A DNA stretch of 64,000 nucleotides from Apostichopus californicus (taxonomy: Eukaryota > Echinodermata > Holothuroidea > Aspidochirotida > Stichopodidae): the NCBI GenBank assembly GCA_020650975.1, contig JAIPMN010000179.1, positions 48,772-112,771 on the forward strand, given 5' to 3'. Below the pieces are notes generated by a model. That model did no database searches. It was not told the DNA's origin and was given only the letters and a program-made list of their open reading frames with translations. Positions 45,706-57,789 of this stretch are shown piece after piece; positions within the stretch are counted from its first letter, which is position 1, and the number at the start of each line of letters is the position of its first letter. A program made the position numbers and the translations under genes.

Positions 45706-47285
45706 CATAAGAGAAACTGTTGTGCCCAACAAATTTGATGTATTATCTTACTGTTTCACTTGCACACCTCTGAAGTTCTAACTTCATCCTTCCTGGAGTT
45801 TTGGTAGACTGCATGTAAAGTAACAGATCATGTTTTCAGGTGTGTTATTTCTCCTTTGACAGTAGAGTACATGCTATCATACCATTAGACTGAGACGAAA
45901 ACTTACAGCTTTCCAAGGATGAGTTGAGCCTGACATTTAGTTTTAATATATTGTAGACCATTTTAAAAACACTGCTAGAAGTCCAGGTTGTATTTTTATA
46001 AATATATCACTGTATGTTCCTTTAAACATCTGAGAGTCATCAATGAAAGTGGCTGGACTACATAGTCTAACGCACAGACCATTAGCTCAGTTCCTAAGAT
46101 GCAATACAGAACTCAATGGGAATACATACGACTTTTCATGGCTTCGAATACAGTACAATCCGTCAAGAACAAGTGGTATTGAATGCCATGTAAGGGTGCC
46201 CTGTTATTGTTTATATGAAGTTGAAAGAATAATTGCTTTGGGTGAGAACTCTTAGAATTTATAAAACAATGGATTTTAACATCAACATTTAGGCCTTCAT
46301 TTAGGAGCCTACGGCATGACGGTGTCATCAAGTTAGCCTTAAAAGAGTATCCAAGAGATTTAGCATTTATTTTAAAAGGTGACAATATCTTGAACATTAG
46401 AACAGCTATAGAAATGATACCAGCTCCCAAGTTTTACCATTTTCTTGGACTGAGACATCCATATACGAAGGCTAACATTTTGTCAAAAGTCTTCCTTTAA
46501 CCAATGGATCTGTCTACTGGCATGCCTCTGTTAGTACCTTCTACTAAACTGAATTTAATGCTTTAAAATCATATATGTTATTAAAACAAAACTAAAAAAC
46601 ACACATGAAAATGAACAACAACGTAGTTCCAGATACCTTGCGGTGCACGTATATCCAATCTTTCCGGAATAAAGATTTTTATGAGATGATTAATTCAACA
46701 TGTAAAAGCTAGAAACATTTACATGCCGAAAATATATTAATGCATGCAATATTTGAGCCAAAATGCCATAAAAGTGATTCCAACAGGCATTCCTTTCATT
46801 TGAACTTTGACTTGCCATAACACATCAACAATCCCACATTGACTTAAAAGTATGGCAATCTCATTTAATAGATCATTAGGAAGTTAGGACACTCGATAAC
46901 AAGAAAGATGTCCCTGCATTTCACTTTTAAACGATTAATAATCTATCTACCAAAAGTATGTTTGTAGGGAACGAATATCACAGACAGTAGTCTCATGCTT
47001 GCAAGGTAGGTTTTCTATCTGATGACAATTCACCCTGTAGAAATCAGAAACTAGCCAACTGGCTTATAGTGATTCTTTCCAGGTAAGATTTCATGTTTTG
47101 CGAGACCACTGCTGAATTCAATAATGTGACCAGCAGGGTACAATGCACTCATGTGTACCTAGCAGGTTAAAAAACATCAAAAGATTTTCATTCTTTGACG
47201 TCTGTTGACCTGAACTGAATGTTGACCTTACCGATAAATTCCCCAAACAACGATAATAGTACACGAAGTGATTGAAATCTTAAGC
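45706..47285. other. Noncoding stretch
   Basis: No supported gene or recognised repeat. Confidence 0.5.
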
Positions 47286-47286
47286 T

Positions 47287-47684
47287 TTATTAAGAGCAAT
47301 GAAAGGGCGATACTTGCGCTGAAGGCTGGCAATTACGGAAGGGAGATGGCCACACACACATACAGACAATTGCCAGATGCTAGAGCGAGGTTAATACGGT
47401 AATGCATAGGTTATATGAGGTGAGGGAGTACGCGCTGTGAATTATGAATACCTCTTCACCTATATACTTTGCATCTAAAGCATCTAGAGATTATCAAGAG
47501 CGATAGAAGAGCAATACTGTACCTTGAGGATGGCAATTACAGAAAAAAGATGGCCATACACGCACACAAAGAAATGCCAGATGCTAGAGAGAGGTAAATA
47601 CGATACAGTGCTTACGTTATATGAGGTGAGGGAGTACGCGCTATGAGTTATAAAAACCTCTTCACCAATGTACTTTGCATCTAG
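47287..47684. repeat. ~204-bp tandem duplication related to a copy at 56690
   Basis: Units at 47287-47490 and 47491-47684 share the order TTATYAAGAGC, GATGGC, TGCCAGATGCTAGAG, TTATATGAGGTGAGGGAG and TTTGCATCTA. The first unit is almost identical over about 100 bp (47326-47424) to the reverse complement of 56690-56790 and is closer to it than to its own tandem neighbour. Unit 2 has therefore diverged, or unit 1 is a newer arrival. Confidence 0.85.
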
Positions 47685-47715
47685 TTGATATTTGCAATTT
47701 AAAGAAGTCCACAAA

Positions 47716-47745
47716 ACTTCCTGGTTTGGGTATTTAGAAGTGACC
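47716..47745. mobile_element. Short MITE terminal remnant
   Basis: TTCCTGGTTTGGGTATTTAG followed by AAGTGACC matches the outer end of the copies at 26808, 51641 and 62661. It directly follows the tandem repeat, as does the equivalent remnant beside the copy at 56690. Confidence 0.5.
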
Positions 47746-49597
47746 AGAATTGCATGTACTTATACACAAACTGTGTATATTATTATATAAAACAGAGATG
47801 CATTTAGGTTTTTAAAGTTGTCAACTGAAAATCAACACAACATTTTTACAAGATCCCTTCAATGTAAATCTAAAAAGATGGTTCAGCAACCAATGGAACC
47901 AAACTTTACAAAGTATGAAGTTATAACCAATGTGTCCTGTTTGAGCTAACATGTTTCCACTGAGCCAAAGTGTCACATTATAACACACACACATGCATAA
48001 TTACCATCAAAATGGCACAGGCAGTTGAACTAAACCTACTGTAGTTAGCTACATACGGATTTGAACTATGACGTACTGTAAGTGCATTCCACTTAAGCCC
48101 AATCATTAGAAGTAATTTAGGTGATTGGAATCTCATACAAAAACTGGAAACAAACAACCTTCCGTTACAGTGATTTGGCTTTGTGTTTTCTACATCAAAA
48201 ATGATCCTTATTATGTATTTTGATTGATTGCATGCTTCCATGAACAAACTAAAATGCACTCCCCATATCTGCAAACAATCTATCAGACACACTACTAGCA
48301 AAACAAACGCATTCATCGAAAAGCATGTATTATTTTGTTGTTATTCGGATCATGTAAAACTTTGTGTGGTACTTGTTAACAAAGTTTTGTTAACACTGTA
48401 CCACCATACTCAACTCACAGTAACTAGGTCTACCAGTACTCACAGTAATGTGTCCATATATACAGACAACCAATTGATAGATCAAAAAGACATTTTAAAA
48501 TTTTTAAGAGGAATGATTTTACCTCTTCAAGTTGTTTATCTAAAATTTTCTTTTTCCTATGTTGCCACTGTTTGTAACTGTCACTACCCTACATGTAGTT
48601 AAACAAGTTTGTACCCATCGTTGTTATGTTTCCTGTGGTCTGAAACCGACCCTCACATACCATCCCCTTCCTGTCTACAACCCTTAATTACCTTTCTTCC
48701 CTCCCTCTCTCCCTCCCCCCCCCCTCTCCTACTATACCAATCACGTCATGCAGTGAACTAAAAGGTTGTGATAGTCTGCAGCACAACATTAGTACATTTT
48801 TCTAGCGGGCTAAGTTAGTTTTCAAGTTTGCTTGAAGAGAATGTTCTAAATATACACACATTCCTCTTGAACTCTGAGTCTTCGTACTATAAAACTCTAT
48901 CCGTTGGTGATGTATAAGATACAAAGATTTATTCATATCATTTAAAAGAGCAAATTGCACAATACACATGTCATATAGGAACTGCACAATAATTAAAGTA
49001 CCTCTACTCTGCTAGATGTATTCTTTCCTAATTGTCGGAAGCTCATTCGCAATTCAGTGTTTAAATTTAACTGGTTTGGATATTTATGAAATGATGATGC
49101 TTACCTTTGCTAAACATTACATACAGACTCTGATCTATCAAAATTTCAGATCGATAACAAGCAGATTCAGATGGATTATAAATCCAAGTCCAAATGCGGT
49201 GTAGAACTTCTGATTGGTCGATTCCGAAGGAAGACTGGGCAGTGACCTCAGAGGGTCAATTGGGGTATATACTGTACTGCAAGAATGTTATGTCCAGTTT
49301 GTATATTTGGTAGAGCAGTGGAGGAGACAGGCGCAGTAAGAGGTGATTGAGGTGAATGAAGTAAATTCTAACTGTTTTTATTTCTATTATCCTTTAATTA
49401 CTGTAGCACTGTAGCATTGTATCTTAATGTAAAATCCCTAAGAAAATAGATATGTACACATAAATATCATTTATATACTTATTAGTAGCTATCAGCAGAT
49501 TACAGATTGTTCTGTAACCGCTTATTTATCTGCAAAGGACAAAAATAATTATTATTATCTAAACACCTGTATGGAAATATCTAGATATTTTTAGATC
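47746..49597. other. Noncoding stretch
   Basis: No supported gene. Open frames of 112 and 124 codons overlap on opposite strands (47978-48602) without domains or splice support. C/T-rich tract near 48694-48728. Confidence 0.5.
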
Positions 49598-50105
49598 TCA
49601 TAAATTTATAGTTAATATTGATCAATTATACTGAATCCCAAATTAATGGTAATGAATTCAGCAAACAGCATGATTATAAATACAGGTTGCAGCATATCCC
49701 CCAGCTACAGGAAATTGTTGCGTTATTTTGTGAGGAGGAGGATCTCGTTATCGATGAAGTTGACTTGTCTCATGAAGTCAAATCAATCAATTTTTGCATA
49801 ATCTTATCAAAGTAAACAAGCAATAGTTCTCACCTTGACCTTCAGTACATGTACACATAATTTAATAACCTCATATAAGTTTATAGCTATTGATAAATTA
49901 TACTGAATCCCAAATTAATGGTAATGAATTCAGCAAACAGTGTGATTGATATAGGTCACAGCTACCCCCAGGACATGACTGTTTGATATTTACAGGAAAT
50001 GGCTGCATTATTTTGTAACCAGGAGGAACGGTGCATAATGGATGAAGTTAACTTGTCTCATGGAGACCATAGTTCTGACCTTAACCTACATGTACACATA
50101 ATTTC
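49598..50105. repeat. ~270-bp tandem duplication retaining a similar short frame
   Basis: The copies at 49598-49864 and 49870-50105 share TATACTGAATCCCAAATTAA, GGTAATGAATTCAGCAAACA, GATGAAGTTRACTTGTCTCA and the end CATGTACACATAATTT. In both, a CTACAG/TTACAG acceptor-like site precedes a frame: EIVALFCEEEDLVIDEVDLS in the first and EMAALFCNQEERCIMDEVNLS in the second. Copy 2 lacks about 40 bp after that frame and no shared donor follows, so exon status is doubtful. Confidence 0.8.
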
Positions 50106-50219
50106 TCCCCACCCCCCCCAAAAAAAACAGGAAGGCAGGCAGGTTTACAGGTGTTCCATTAACAACTCGAACAAAGTCACATATTGACATAGTTTCAAAA
50201 GCTTAAAATACATCTACGA

Positions 50220-50430
50220 AAAACAAAGATCTAGATTTCAACTTCGATTAGATTCAGGCTTGAGCAAGCCCGATGCCAACAAGGACAGGACATTGCGCTT
50301 GACATTTCTGGGAGCGACCGACCATGATCAATTTACATCTTAAAAACTTGGAGACGCGAATCCAAGCGGACATTAACTAGAAACACCTTTCCGCATCACG
50401 CCAGAGCAAAACCCTTGTGCCTCGTACACA
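50220..50430. other. CpG-richer single-copy segment
   Basis: CpG dinucleotides are denser here than in neighbouring DNA. The segment contains a perfect 7-bp stem, CCTTGTG with CACAAGG (about 50411-50432), separated by a seven-base loop. No open frame or splice site stands out. It could be a regulatory element or a decayed exon. Confidence 0.3.
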
Positions 50431-50432
50431 AG

Positions 50433-51635
50433 GTACATTTATATGCAACAGGGCTGTACTTATCTTGTCTGAGTAAACTAATTCATTCCTCAATGGCATT
50501 GGATTAGAGGGAATAAGCCAAGTTTCATTACAAAACAATTTCATATTGCTTTAGGCTAATAGCTTTAGCCTTCAGGTGTCCTAATATTACCAAACGAAGA
50601 GGGGGGAAAAATACACTGACATTTTGTTAATTCTTTTTCTGAATTCTTCTTTATAAACCTGGATAGTGTAACGGTTAAATTCTTTATCTCTTGTCGGTTT
50701 AATATGCAAAGCCATAGCTCTGGCAAAAAAAGCATCAACGGACAGTTATTTACGTAAATATAGCAGAACACTGCAAAGGCACGATTAAGTGTTATAGAAA
50801 GGACTCTGCATGAAGCATAAAATGTACATAAATACTATATGGTTACTTTTAAATTTGTAATAATATAATCAAAAAGTTAAAACTCATTCATATAACCTAT
50901 ATGGGTTCATTTTATCGGCACAGACAAACAGACAAAAGATCCAAATAACTTAAGATACAACAACAACAGCAACAAAACAAGAACAAAACAAAATTCAAGT
51001 TCACTGTACTTCTGTACGTTTCTGTTCATCCTTAGAACTGTATTGTGGATGCTTCAGAATAATGTGCTTTGTCAACGTTGTCAGGCTATTTAGTAATTGC
51101 TGTACTCTATTGAATTTTACATGCTGGGAATTCAAAAAGCCTACATCAGTTCCCAGGGGGAATTCAACAAACAGAATAATTCTTCCCACAACAGAATATT
51201 ATCAGCAGGAGAAAACTCAAAGCAACCTTTGGAAATGTCATATATCAGTTTAATTATATATAAACTTACAGTATAGCGCAGAATATCAAAGTATTTCCGT
51301 CGGGCATGAATCAATTCAAATTGCACATGTAACAACTTGTAGTTCTACAAAGTCACTGGACAGTGCTGGTAACAGATTTTTTTTATTACATATTTAACTT
51401 TCGTCGGGGCATTATCAGAATAAGTGAAAATAAGTTTCATTCTTTTGAAAGTTTCAAGGACACAAAGTCAACCATTATCATTGGTTTGTGTCATACAGAG
51501 ATACCTGTCATGAACAAACTGCGATATCTCCCAAATGGAACAAGAATTTTCTTAGTTATTTCGGCCAGTTGTTTTCACAAAGATCTCTGTCATATATGTG
51601 CCAAAGATGATGGAAAATGCAAACCTTACTGGTTT
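50433..51635. other. Noncoding stretch
   Basis: No supported gene. A CAA-rich tract lies at about 50955-50990. Confidence 0.5.
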
Positions 51636-51640
51636 GGATA

Positions 51641-51915
51641 TTTACTTTGTTCCTCGCTTACACCTGTCTCCTCACAACCTTAGCACCCGTTCTACCGTGC
51701 CAATAATGTCCATGGTAACCCTGTAACACTGTGCCCTCCATGACCAGCTCCCCGGTCATTGCCCCATGACCAGCTCCCCGGTCATTCTACCATTCTAAGT
51801 GCCTACACGCGTTTTTTCGATTGGATTATTTCCCTTGGGTTACCATGGACATTACAGGCACGGTAGAACGAGTGCTAAGGTTGTGAGGAGACAGGTAAGC
51901 GAGGAACAAAGTAAA
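51641..51915. mobile_element. Foldback MITE copy C with ~80-bp inverted arms
   Basis: The left arm (51641-51721, starting TTTACTTTGTTCCTCGCTTA) and the right arm (51837-51915) are inverted copies with about 95% match. Both contain CACAACCTTAGCAC, GTTCTACCGTGCC and CCATGGTAACCC or their complements. The ~115-bp loop carries a 26-bp direct duplication around CCATGACCAGCTCCCCGGTC. A transcript would fold into a long hairpin. No coding sequence. Confidence 0.9.
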
Positions 51916-54406
51916 TGTCGGGTATGTCTCCCCTTTAATACTGGTATACATTCTAGAGCAAATCCATCGAATCCTGTGTCATTTGATTCGGATTAGTTGG
52001 ATATAAGGCTAGTTCAGCAGCTGCCTTCACAACTTAAGTTGCCAGAGAATTGTCATGAAATACATAGCTTGTTGCCATTCTATACTAACAAATAACCGCC
52101 AAGAAAAAAATTGGCAATATTTTTTTTCTGTCATTAAAAGTCGATTACTTGTATCGAAGAGTTTTAACAATAAGTAAGTAATATATTGGATCTTTTACAT
52201 GAAATTGAACTAAAAAACAGTAATTTACAAATAATGTCCTTTGTATAGTACAAGTGAGACTGACTTGAAGACATTCCTCTTTGTTTCCAAGGCTGATTTT
52301 TTTTTTAAATATTCAAGGACAGTCAAAAACCAAATTGGCTGGTATGGCTGCAGATAATTGCCTCATGCAAGTCATTTGTGTTTTGTATCAATACAGTGTG
52401 AAGGTTTTACGGTTTGTTAATTGTACAGTACAAAAACCTTCAAATTATTGGCATAAAACACATTAAAGCTGCACATTGTGTTGGATATACGCCGCATTCT
52501 AGACTTTCTAGTGAAATCATAATCGAGAGTCAGGGCAAAACGAATGATACCTGGAAACACAATGTGTTACTTTTAAACCATCAAAATCACACGAGGAATA
52601 AAAACAAAGTTTGCAAACTGTTTACAACCGAAATAATGCATTAAACAAATTTCGGGAAATCACACAAACATTTTCTATAATGAATTTGTGTTTAAAAACT
52701 TGCCTGTTATGAATATTCAAACATTGAGAACCCTGTGGATCTCTTAGATTGGTATCCAATCTTGGTATCCAATCAAGATTGGTGTCCAATTATGTGATTG
52801 AATATATCATGTGGTTTTGTCAAAATTACAACCAAACACATACTGAAGCTAATTTACAAAGCATTTATTTTCATGTGCCTATTATTAACAATGGAGGATT
52901 ACTTTTCTGAATCATGTTTCTCAATTTTGAACATATTATTTGTTGAAATTATGATTGCAAAAATGGACACCTGATCTTAAAGTTAATAAAGTTTATTCAA
53001 ACAGCTAGCCTTATATTCACAGTATGTATAAATGTAACACTTTTTACATATCAGTCATAAGTCTTTACTGACCGCTGTGACAGCTACAAGGACAGTGTGA
53101 CATAGAAAATAGCAGGTTACTATGTGGATGTGGCTGGCAAATAAGCTTTCAGGTACTTGTCAATATTCAAGTCAGGGATTCTGCAATTAACATAGTACTG
53201 TAAAAGGAAGAAATATTCTGTGATTTTATGTAAATTATGTCAAGATACCCTGGTGAACACACTCATTTAAAATCTACTGCACAGATCATCTTGCATGCAA
53301 CATAGTACTTTTCCCAACATGTGGGACACTGTGTCACTGATAGTTTATTATAATAGCTGCTGAAGCAATAGTGTCTTTTAATGTACAAAATATACATTTT
53401 AAAATATTACTGTACTTGGCAAATTAAATGGCAATTTCTCTGTTGTAAGAACTAACAAAATAATAGAATTTGTTTACAACTGCTGTAGAATATCACTTTG
53501 ATTTTTAATTTGCTTTGCAACAATTCTATCAATTGAATTAAGAAGATGAAACATTTTTTTTAAATATTCAGTAACTTCTTGGAATGGTTTTGGAAATGCA
53601 GTTCTTCAAATCTAAATCAGACATCTGGATATCTCTTTTTTTAAAATCTAATTTAGTGAGAAGAAATAGCCCAAATTAAAATTACATGTAATTGACCGTA
53701 TGAGGTTCTGGGAAACAAAAACCATATCATAGCTCATATGGCCTTCCGTTTCCTATTTTTGCTACATAACATTCATGTAGTGTAAAAGGTAAATTCAACA
53801 TAAGTGAAAAATGTTAGTTAATTAAAACACTTAAGACATGTAGTGTCATTGAAATAATATTTCAACCCAATTATAAAGGGATATACAGTATATTGGTAGC
53901 TGAAATTGTTTGCATATGATTAAAATGCTGGAAATTGTGTGCATCTTTAGGTGAAAACTTCATCCTCATAGAATTTTCCATTGTTTTAAAGATATGAAAT
54001 TAGAAGATTGTCTTAGTTTGGTTAAATGTAAACATGTTTTGAAACACATTTCTGGCTAAACTAAAAGTGCTGCTTAAAATATTGCCACACTAAACTTCAA
54101 CCAAATGAACCCTCTCTGCTATTTTAACATGAAAGATGCGTGATTCATATTCATATAGTTGGTTCAATAAAGAGAACAGAAAGATATGTGTAGCCAACAT
54201 ACCAAAGGTATGGTGGGCCCCTTGGCTCTACTGCCTGCATGCCTCATTATTGTCAATGGAGACTTAAGGGTCATCATTCATACCTTCAACAAATTGTAAT
54301 GTGCTAAAATTTGCTAAATATCACATATCATGGAGCTTTCCATCCTCCATACGAAGGAAACATTACTGAGATGGGCAATAATATATATTACCTCAGTGCT
54401 AAAAGG
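51916..54406. other. Noncoding stretch
   Basis: No supported gene. Near 52750-52790 three GATTGG/CCAATC-containing units (GGTATCCAATC, GGTATCCAATC, GGTGTCCAATT) occur in tandem. Confidence 0.55.
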
Positions 54407-54756
54407 CAGTGGTGTGGTAACAGCTAGCCAAGGCAATCTGGGGGAGCAACGGGGGCAAGGCATATTTTTTTTGGGGGGGGGTCCCAAAATACAACACTGA
54501 TATGGACGAGGGGTCTACTAGAGGTTTCCTCGCCCCTTTGGGAATTCTTCTAAGTAAAGTGACTTAGACGCAAAGTGGGGGCAATTTATCACATTAATGC
54601 ATTGCACTAAAAGCTGTTTCTAATACAAATGATAAGCCTACTTCTATATATTTTGGATAAGTAGCAGATCTAATTGGGTGGAAACTGGTGGGTGCAAGGG
54701 GAAAATCTGGGGAGCAATTGCCCCCTCATGCCCTCCTCCCCATAGCGCTGTCACTG
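54407..54756 (+). mobile_element. hAT-like MITE, CAGTGG family copy 1
   Basis: It starts CAGTGGTGTGGTAACAGC and ends GCGCTGTCACTG. Over its whole length it parallels the copy at 59505-59912: GCCAAGGCAATCTGGGGG, AACACTGATATGG, AAGTAAAGTGACTTAGA, AAAGCTGTTTCTAATACAAA, GATAAGTAGCAGATCT and the G-rich block before the end. Flanking 8-mers CTAAAAGG and CAGACAGG agree at five of eight positions, so a target duplication is weak. No transposase. Confidence 0.8.
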
Positions 54757-56650
54757 CAGACAGGGCAAATTGCTTTCAGAGTGGTAATAAATAGGCTTTA
54801 ATCGAAATTTGAACAATGGTTGAGAAATTATGACTTGCAAGCGTATTTAGTCCAACACAATACTGATGATCCTAAATTTAATTGTTTACGACATCTCCTA
54901 GGGTATATTTGTTGATTTTGCTCTGTGTAGGCATAACCAGGTCCCATAAGTAAAACACTGTAATATATAGATTCCCTATATAGTTAAATCAAGGCAAACA
55001 TCTTTATACCAATAACAAGCAGAACTTTGACCTAAGATTAAAGATCTTGAGGTGAAAGACAACCCTTCCCAATAAACTATTAAACCTTCTGAATTGTTGT
55101 GATCTTTCAACTCCATGCATGCAGGCTTAGAATTATATACACACAGTAGAGATATATCTTAGTACACTGAAGTACCTTTCATAGCAAGAAAGGTTTCATT
55201 TGCCCTACTGCAGTTTTAGCAGAATTTGAAAGGCTTTACCGATAGATTGAATAACTGCCAGTCAGATATGAACACCATTTGGCTTTTAGAGAACCATAAC
55301 CAAAAAATTATCCATCATTAAGAGAGATAAAAAAGTAATTCCTTTCTCAACAAACCTAAGCAGATCCTGGCAATGGATTAAACAAAAATAGGACACATCC
55401 GTAAACTTGTGGAGAGAGTAAATTTAACAGGTTTTGGGGGAATAGTCTGCACAACCATGGCCCAATTGTAATGTTATTCTCTATCGGATGGGGAGTATAG
55501 CTAGCCTACTTGTTCAAATTAGACACCTATACTGAGCGGTTGAGAAAACATGCTATTAATAAAATATGTGATGCATGAAAAAGTTTGCAGTTCGGGGACC
55601 AAAACCTATCCTACAGTTGGGTTATAGGGCCAATTTTATGATTTCACATGTACTGTACCTAATTCTTCCAAGCTCTACTACTTCAGATAAAACACTAGCA
55701 GGAGAGGAAAATTAACAATCTGCAGTAACCTTGGACTTAACTAAAGTACAATCACATTAGAGTTTGAAGGAGATTTGAACGATGCATCACCTGCCTCATC
55801 ATGTAAGCATTACCATGACTACCTCCTTCATGATCTCATCATTATACAGTTAATCAATACTAACCTCCGAGGCTGGCATATTGTCACATTCTGTAGGTCT
55901 GTGAAAAATACTACCACAACAAGGTTGGTCATTGATCGTGGGGAGACTTTATTTTTTCATTTTGTTTAATGTTTATTTAACATAATTAAATAAGACTCCA
56001 GTGCCAATGATGTCATATTATCAAACAACTCTGAGGCTAATTCATAACTAAGCAAATGAAATTGTCAACAAATCCAAACTTGCTTCAAATAGTCATGTAT
56101 GTGACTCAGTAATAACTTGATGCAAAGCAGAATATGCCACTACTGTGCAATGATCCCTAACATTTTATATAAGCACATGCAGCTAAATTTGTAGTACAGC
56201 ATATCATATCATGAATACAGAATGGTGCAATTAGCTGGCAACGTCTACTACCTGATCATGATATGCAATTAAACTTGGCCAGGGTAAATCTGTTATAAAA
56301 AGGATATAATATGGTTTTGAATTTTCTTAAGCTTGATCTCTACCAAAGTATGGGCCCAAAATTTTGGCTAAACGTTATGGTAGGCCTACATCGTCATCAC
56401 TGTGTGATTATTTACTACACGATAGTACCAAAAGCGACTGTTAGTTTGTGTTTACAATGGAATACATACTGTGGCTTAAATGTAACAAGATTTCTACATG
56501 TTGTACTAATGCACAATCTTGCATGATAAGGAAATGTGACAATGCAAATACAGCTTTATATAGCTGCTGTATATGATAACTTTGCATTCTTTCTCCAGTT
56601 TCTATCCGTTTAAATTTGTGCATTACTTCAAGTCTCCAAGGTCATAAAGT
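54757..56650. other. Noncoding stretch
   Basis: No supported gene. A hairpin, CCAACATACC with GGTATGGTGG, lies just upstream at 54191-54214. Nothing further recognised. Confidence 0.5.
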
Positions 56651-56655
56651 TCCCA

Positions 56656-56790
56656 AACCTTACCCGGTTTGTGAATTAACGAGCTACGTACTCACCTCAT
56701 ATAACCTATGCATTACCGTATTAACCTCGCTCTAGCATCTGGCAATTGTCTGTATGTATGTGTCGCCATCTCCCTTCCGTAATTTCCAGG
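56656..56790 (-). mobile_element. Inverted copy of the 47.3-kb repeat unit with MITE-like end
   Basis: The reverse complement of 56690-56790 matches 47326-47424 at about 95%, including GGTTAATACGGTAATGCATA. Next to it, CCTTACCCGGTTTGTGAATT followed by AACGAG (56657-56682) resembles the MITE outer terminus CCTTACTGGTTTGGATATTT. The repeat may therefore be the interior of another subfamily of the same MITE superfamily. Confidence 0.65.
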
Positions 56791-57607
56791 CCGCACAGTA
56801 CTTTAGTTACTTGCAATCTTCTCTGCAGCCTTTGATATATTGTGCATTATATATCAATCACCATTATAGACATTAATTCCCTCTCATAGTGTTATGTTTA
56901 TTTGGAACACTGATATTCCATACATGTGTACACACATGCTGGTTTGTCTACTCCTGTAAAACAAATCTGATTGTGATATCCTAATCATAAAGCAAACTTT
57001 CCACTCTTCAAACTGCTTATGATGTGCAGATTGACAGATAGACTGCTATACAGTAGTAATGTTCACAGAACTAGTTTGTTGGAGATCCGTGCAGATATCT
57101 CAACTCAAGCTGACTACGAAACAGGGACCCGGCACAGGTCTGAAGTAGACAAGGCCCCTTCTACCCATCTCCATTCCCTCTTCCCCATTCCCATCACCTC
57201 CCATTCCCCAATCCCCTCTCCTTCCACAATCCTTATACCCTTCCCATCCCCATACCATCCCCTTCAACATCTCTCCATGGGGTAAACTTATGCATTGATC
57301 CCGACGCATTCACACTTGAGTTGAGAAGTTGAGTCACACTCTGACCCTCCCCTGCTTTTCACCGGATGTTGGTAAAAAAATCAGAATGGAAAAGTGTCAT
57401 GTGCAACCGCGGATTGCATAGTACGTTTACTCCGAAACTTTCGTTGTCATAGTATATAGCTTTAGGGTGACAATACCACACTATGTACGGCCCACACGCA
57501 CTCAACCTACGTAGGAATCGGCACTTGCATGATACTGGAATTTCACGCAAGAATGCACGTGGCATATTAACGCCGTCACCGGATATTTTGTGTCACTGTA
57601 GATGCAG
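56791..57607. other. Noncoding stretch with a pyrimidine-rich tract
   Basis: A C/T-rich simple stretch (57160-57265, CCATTCCC-like units) produces spurious proline- and glycine-rich frames. The part 57300-57600 has raised CpG but no recognisable promoter element or exon. Confidence 0.45.
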
Positions 57608-57784
57608 GAGTGTTTACATTGCAAAATTGATCTCGACATCCGGATCAAATCCTGGTCTCTGCCAGCATCAAATTAGGAGGATCAGATCCAGATCTGAACT
57701 GCGTTTACACTATAGCGGTGGTCTCGACGTCAGGATCTGATCCTGACGTCGAGATCTGATTCGGATCTAGTGTAAAAGCACCCA
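57608..57784. mobile_element. Palindromic foldback MITE with three terminus copies
   Basis: The reverse complement of the right end reads TTTACACTAGATCCGAATCA, then GATCTCGACGTCAGGATC. A second copy of this terminus (about 57690-57737) meets it head to head, and a third diverged copy forms the left end (57608-57655). At the junction the arms form a perfect 16-bp inverted repeat around base 57738 (57722-57754, CTCGACGTCAGGATC and its complement). No coding sequence. Confidence 0.75.
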
Positions 57785-57789
57785 CCCTT

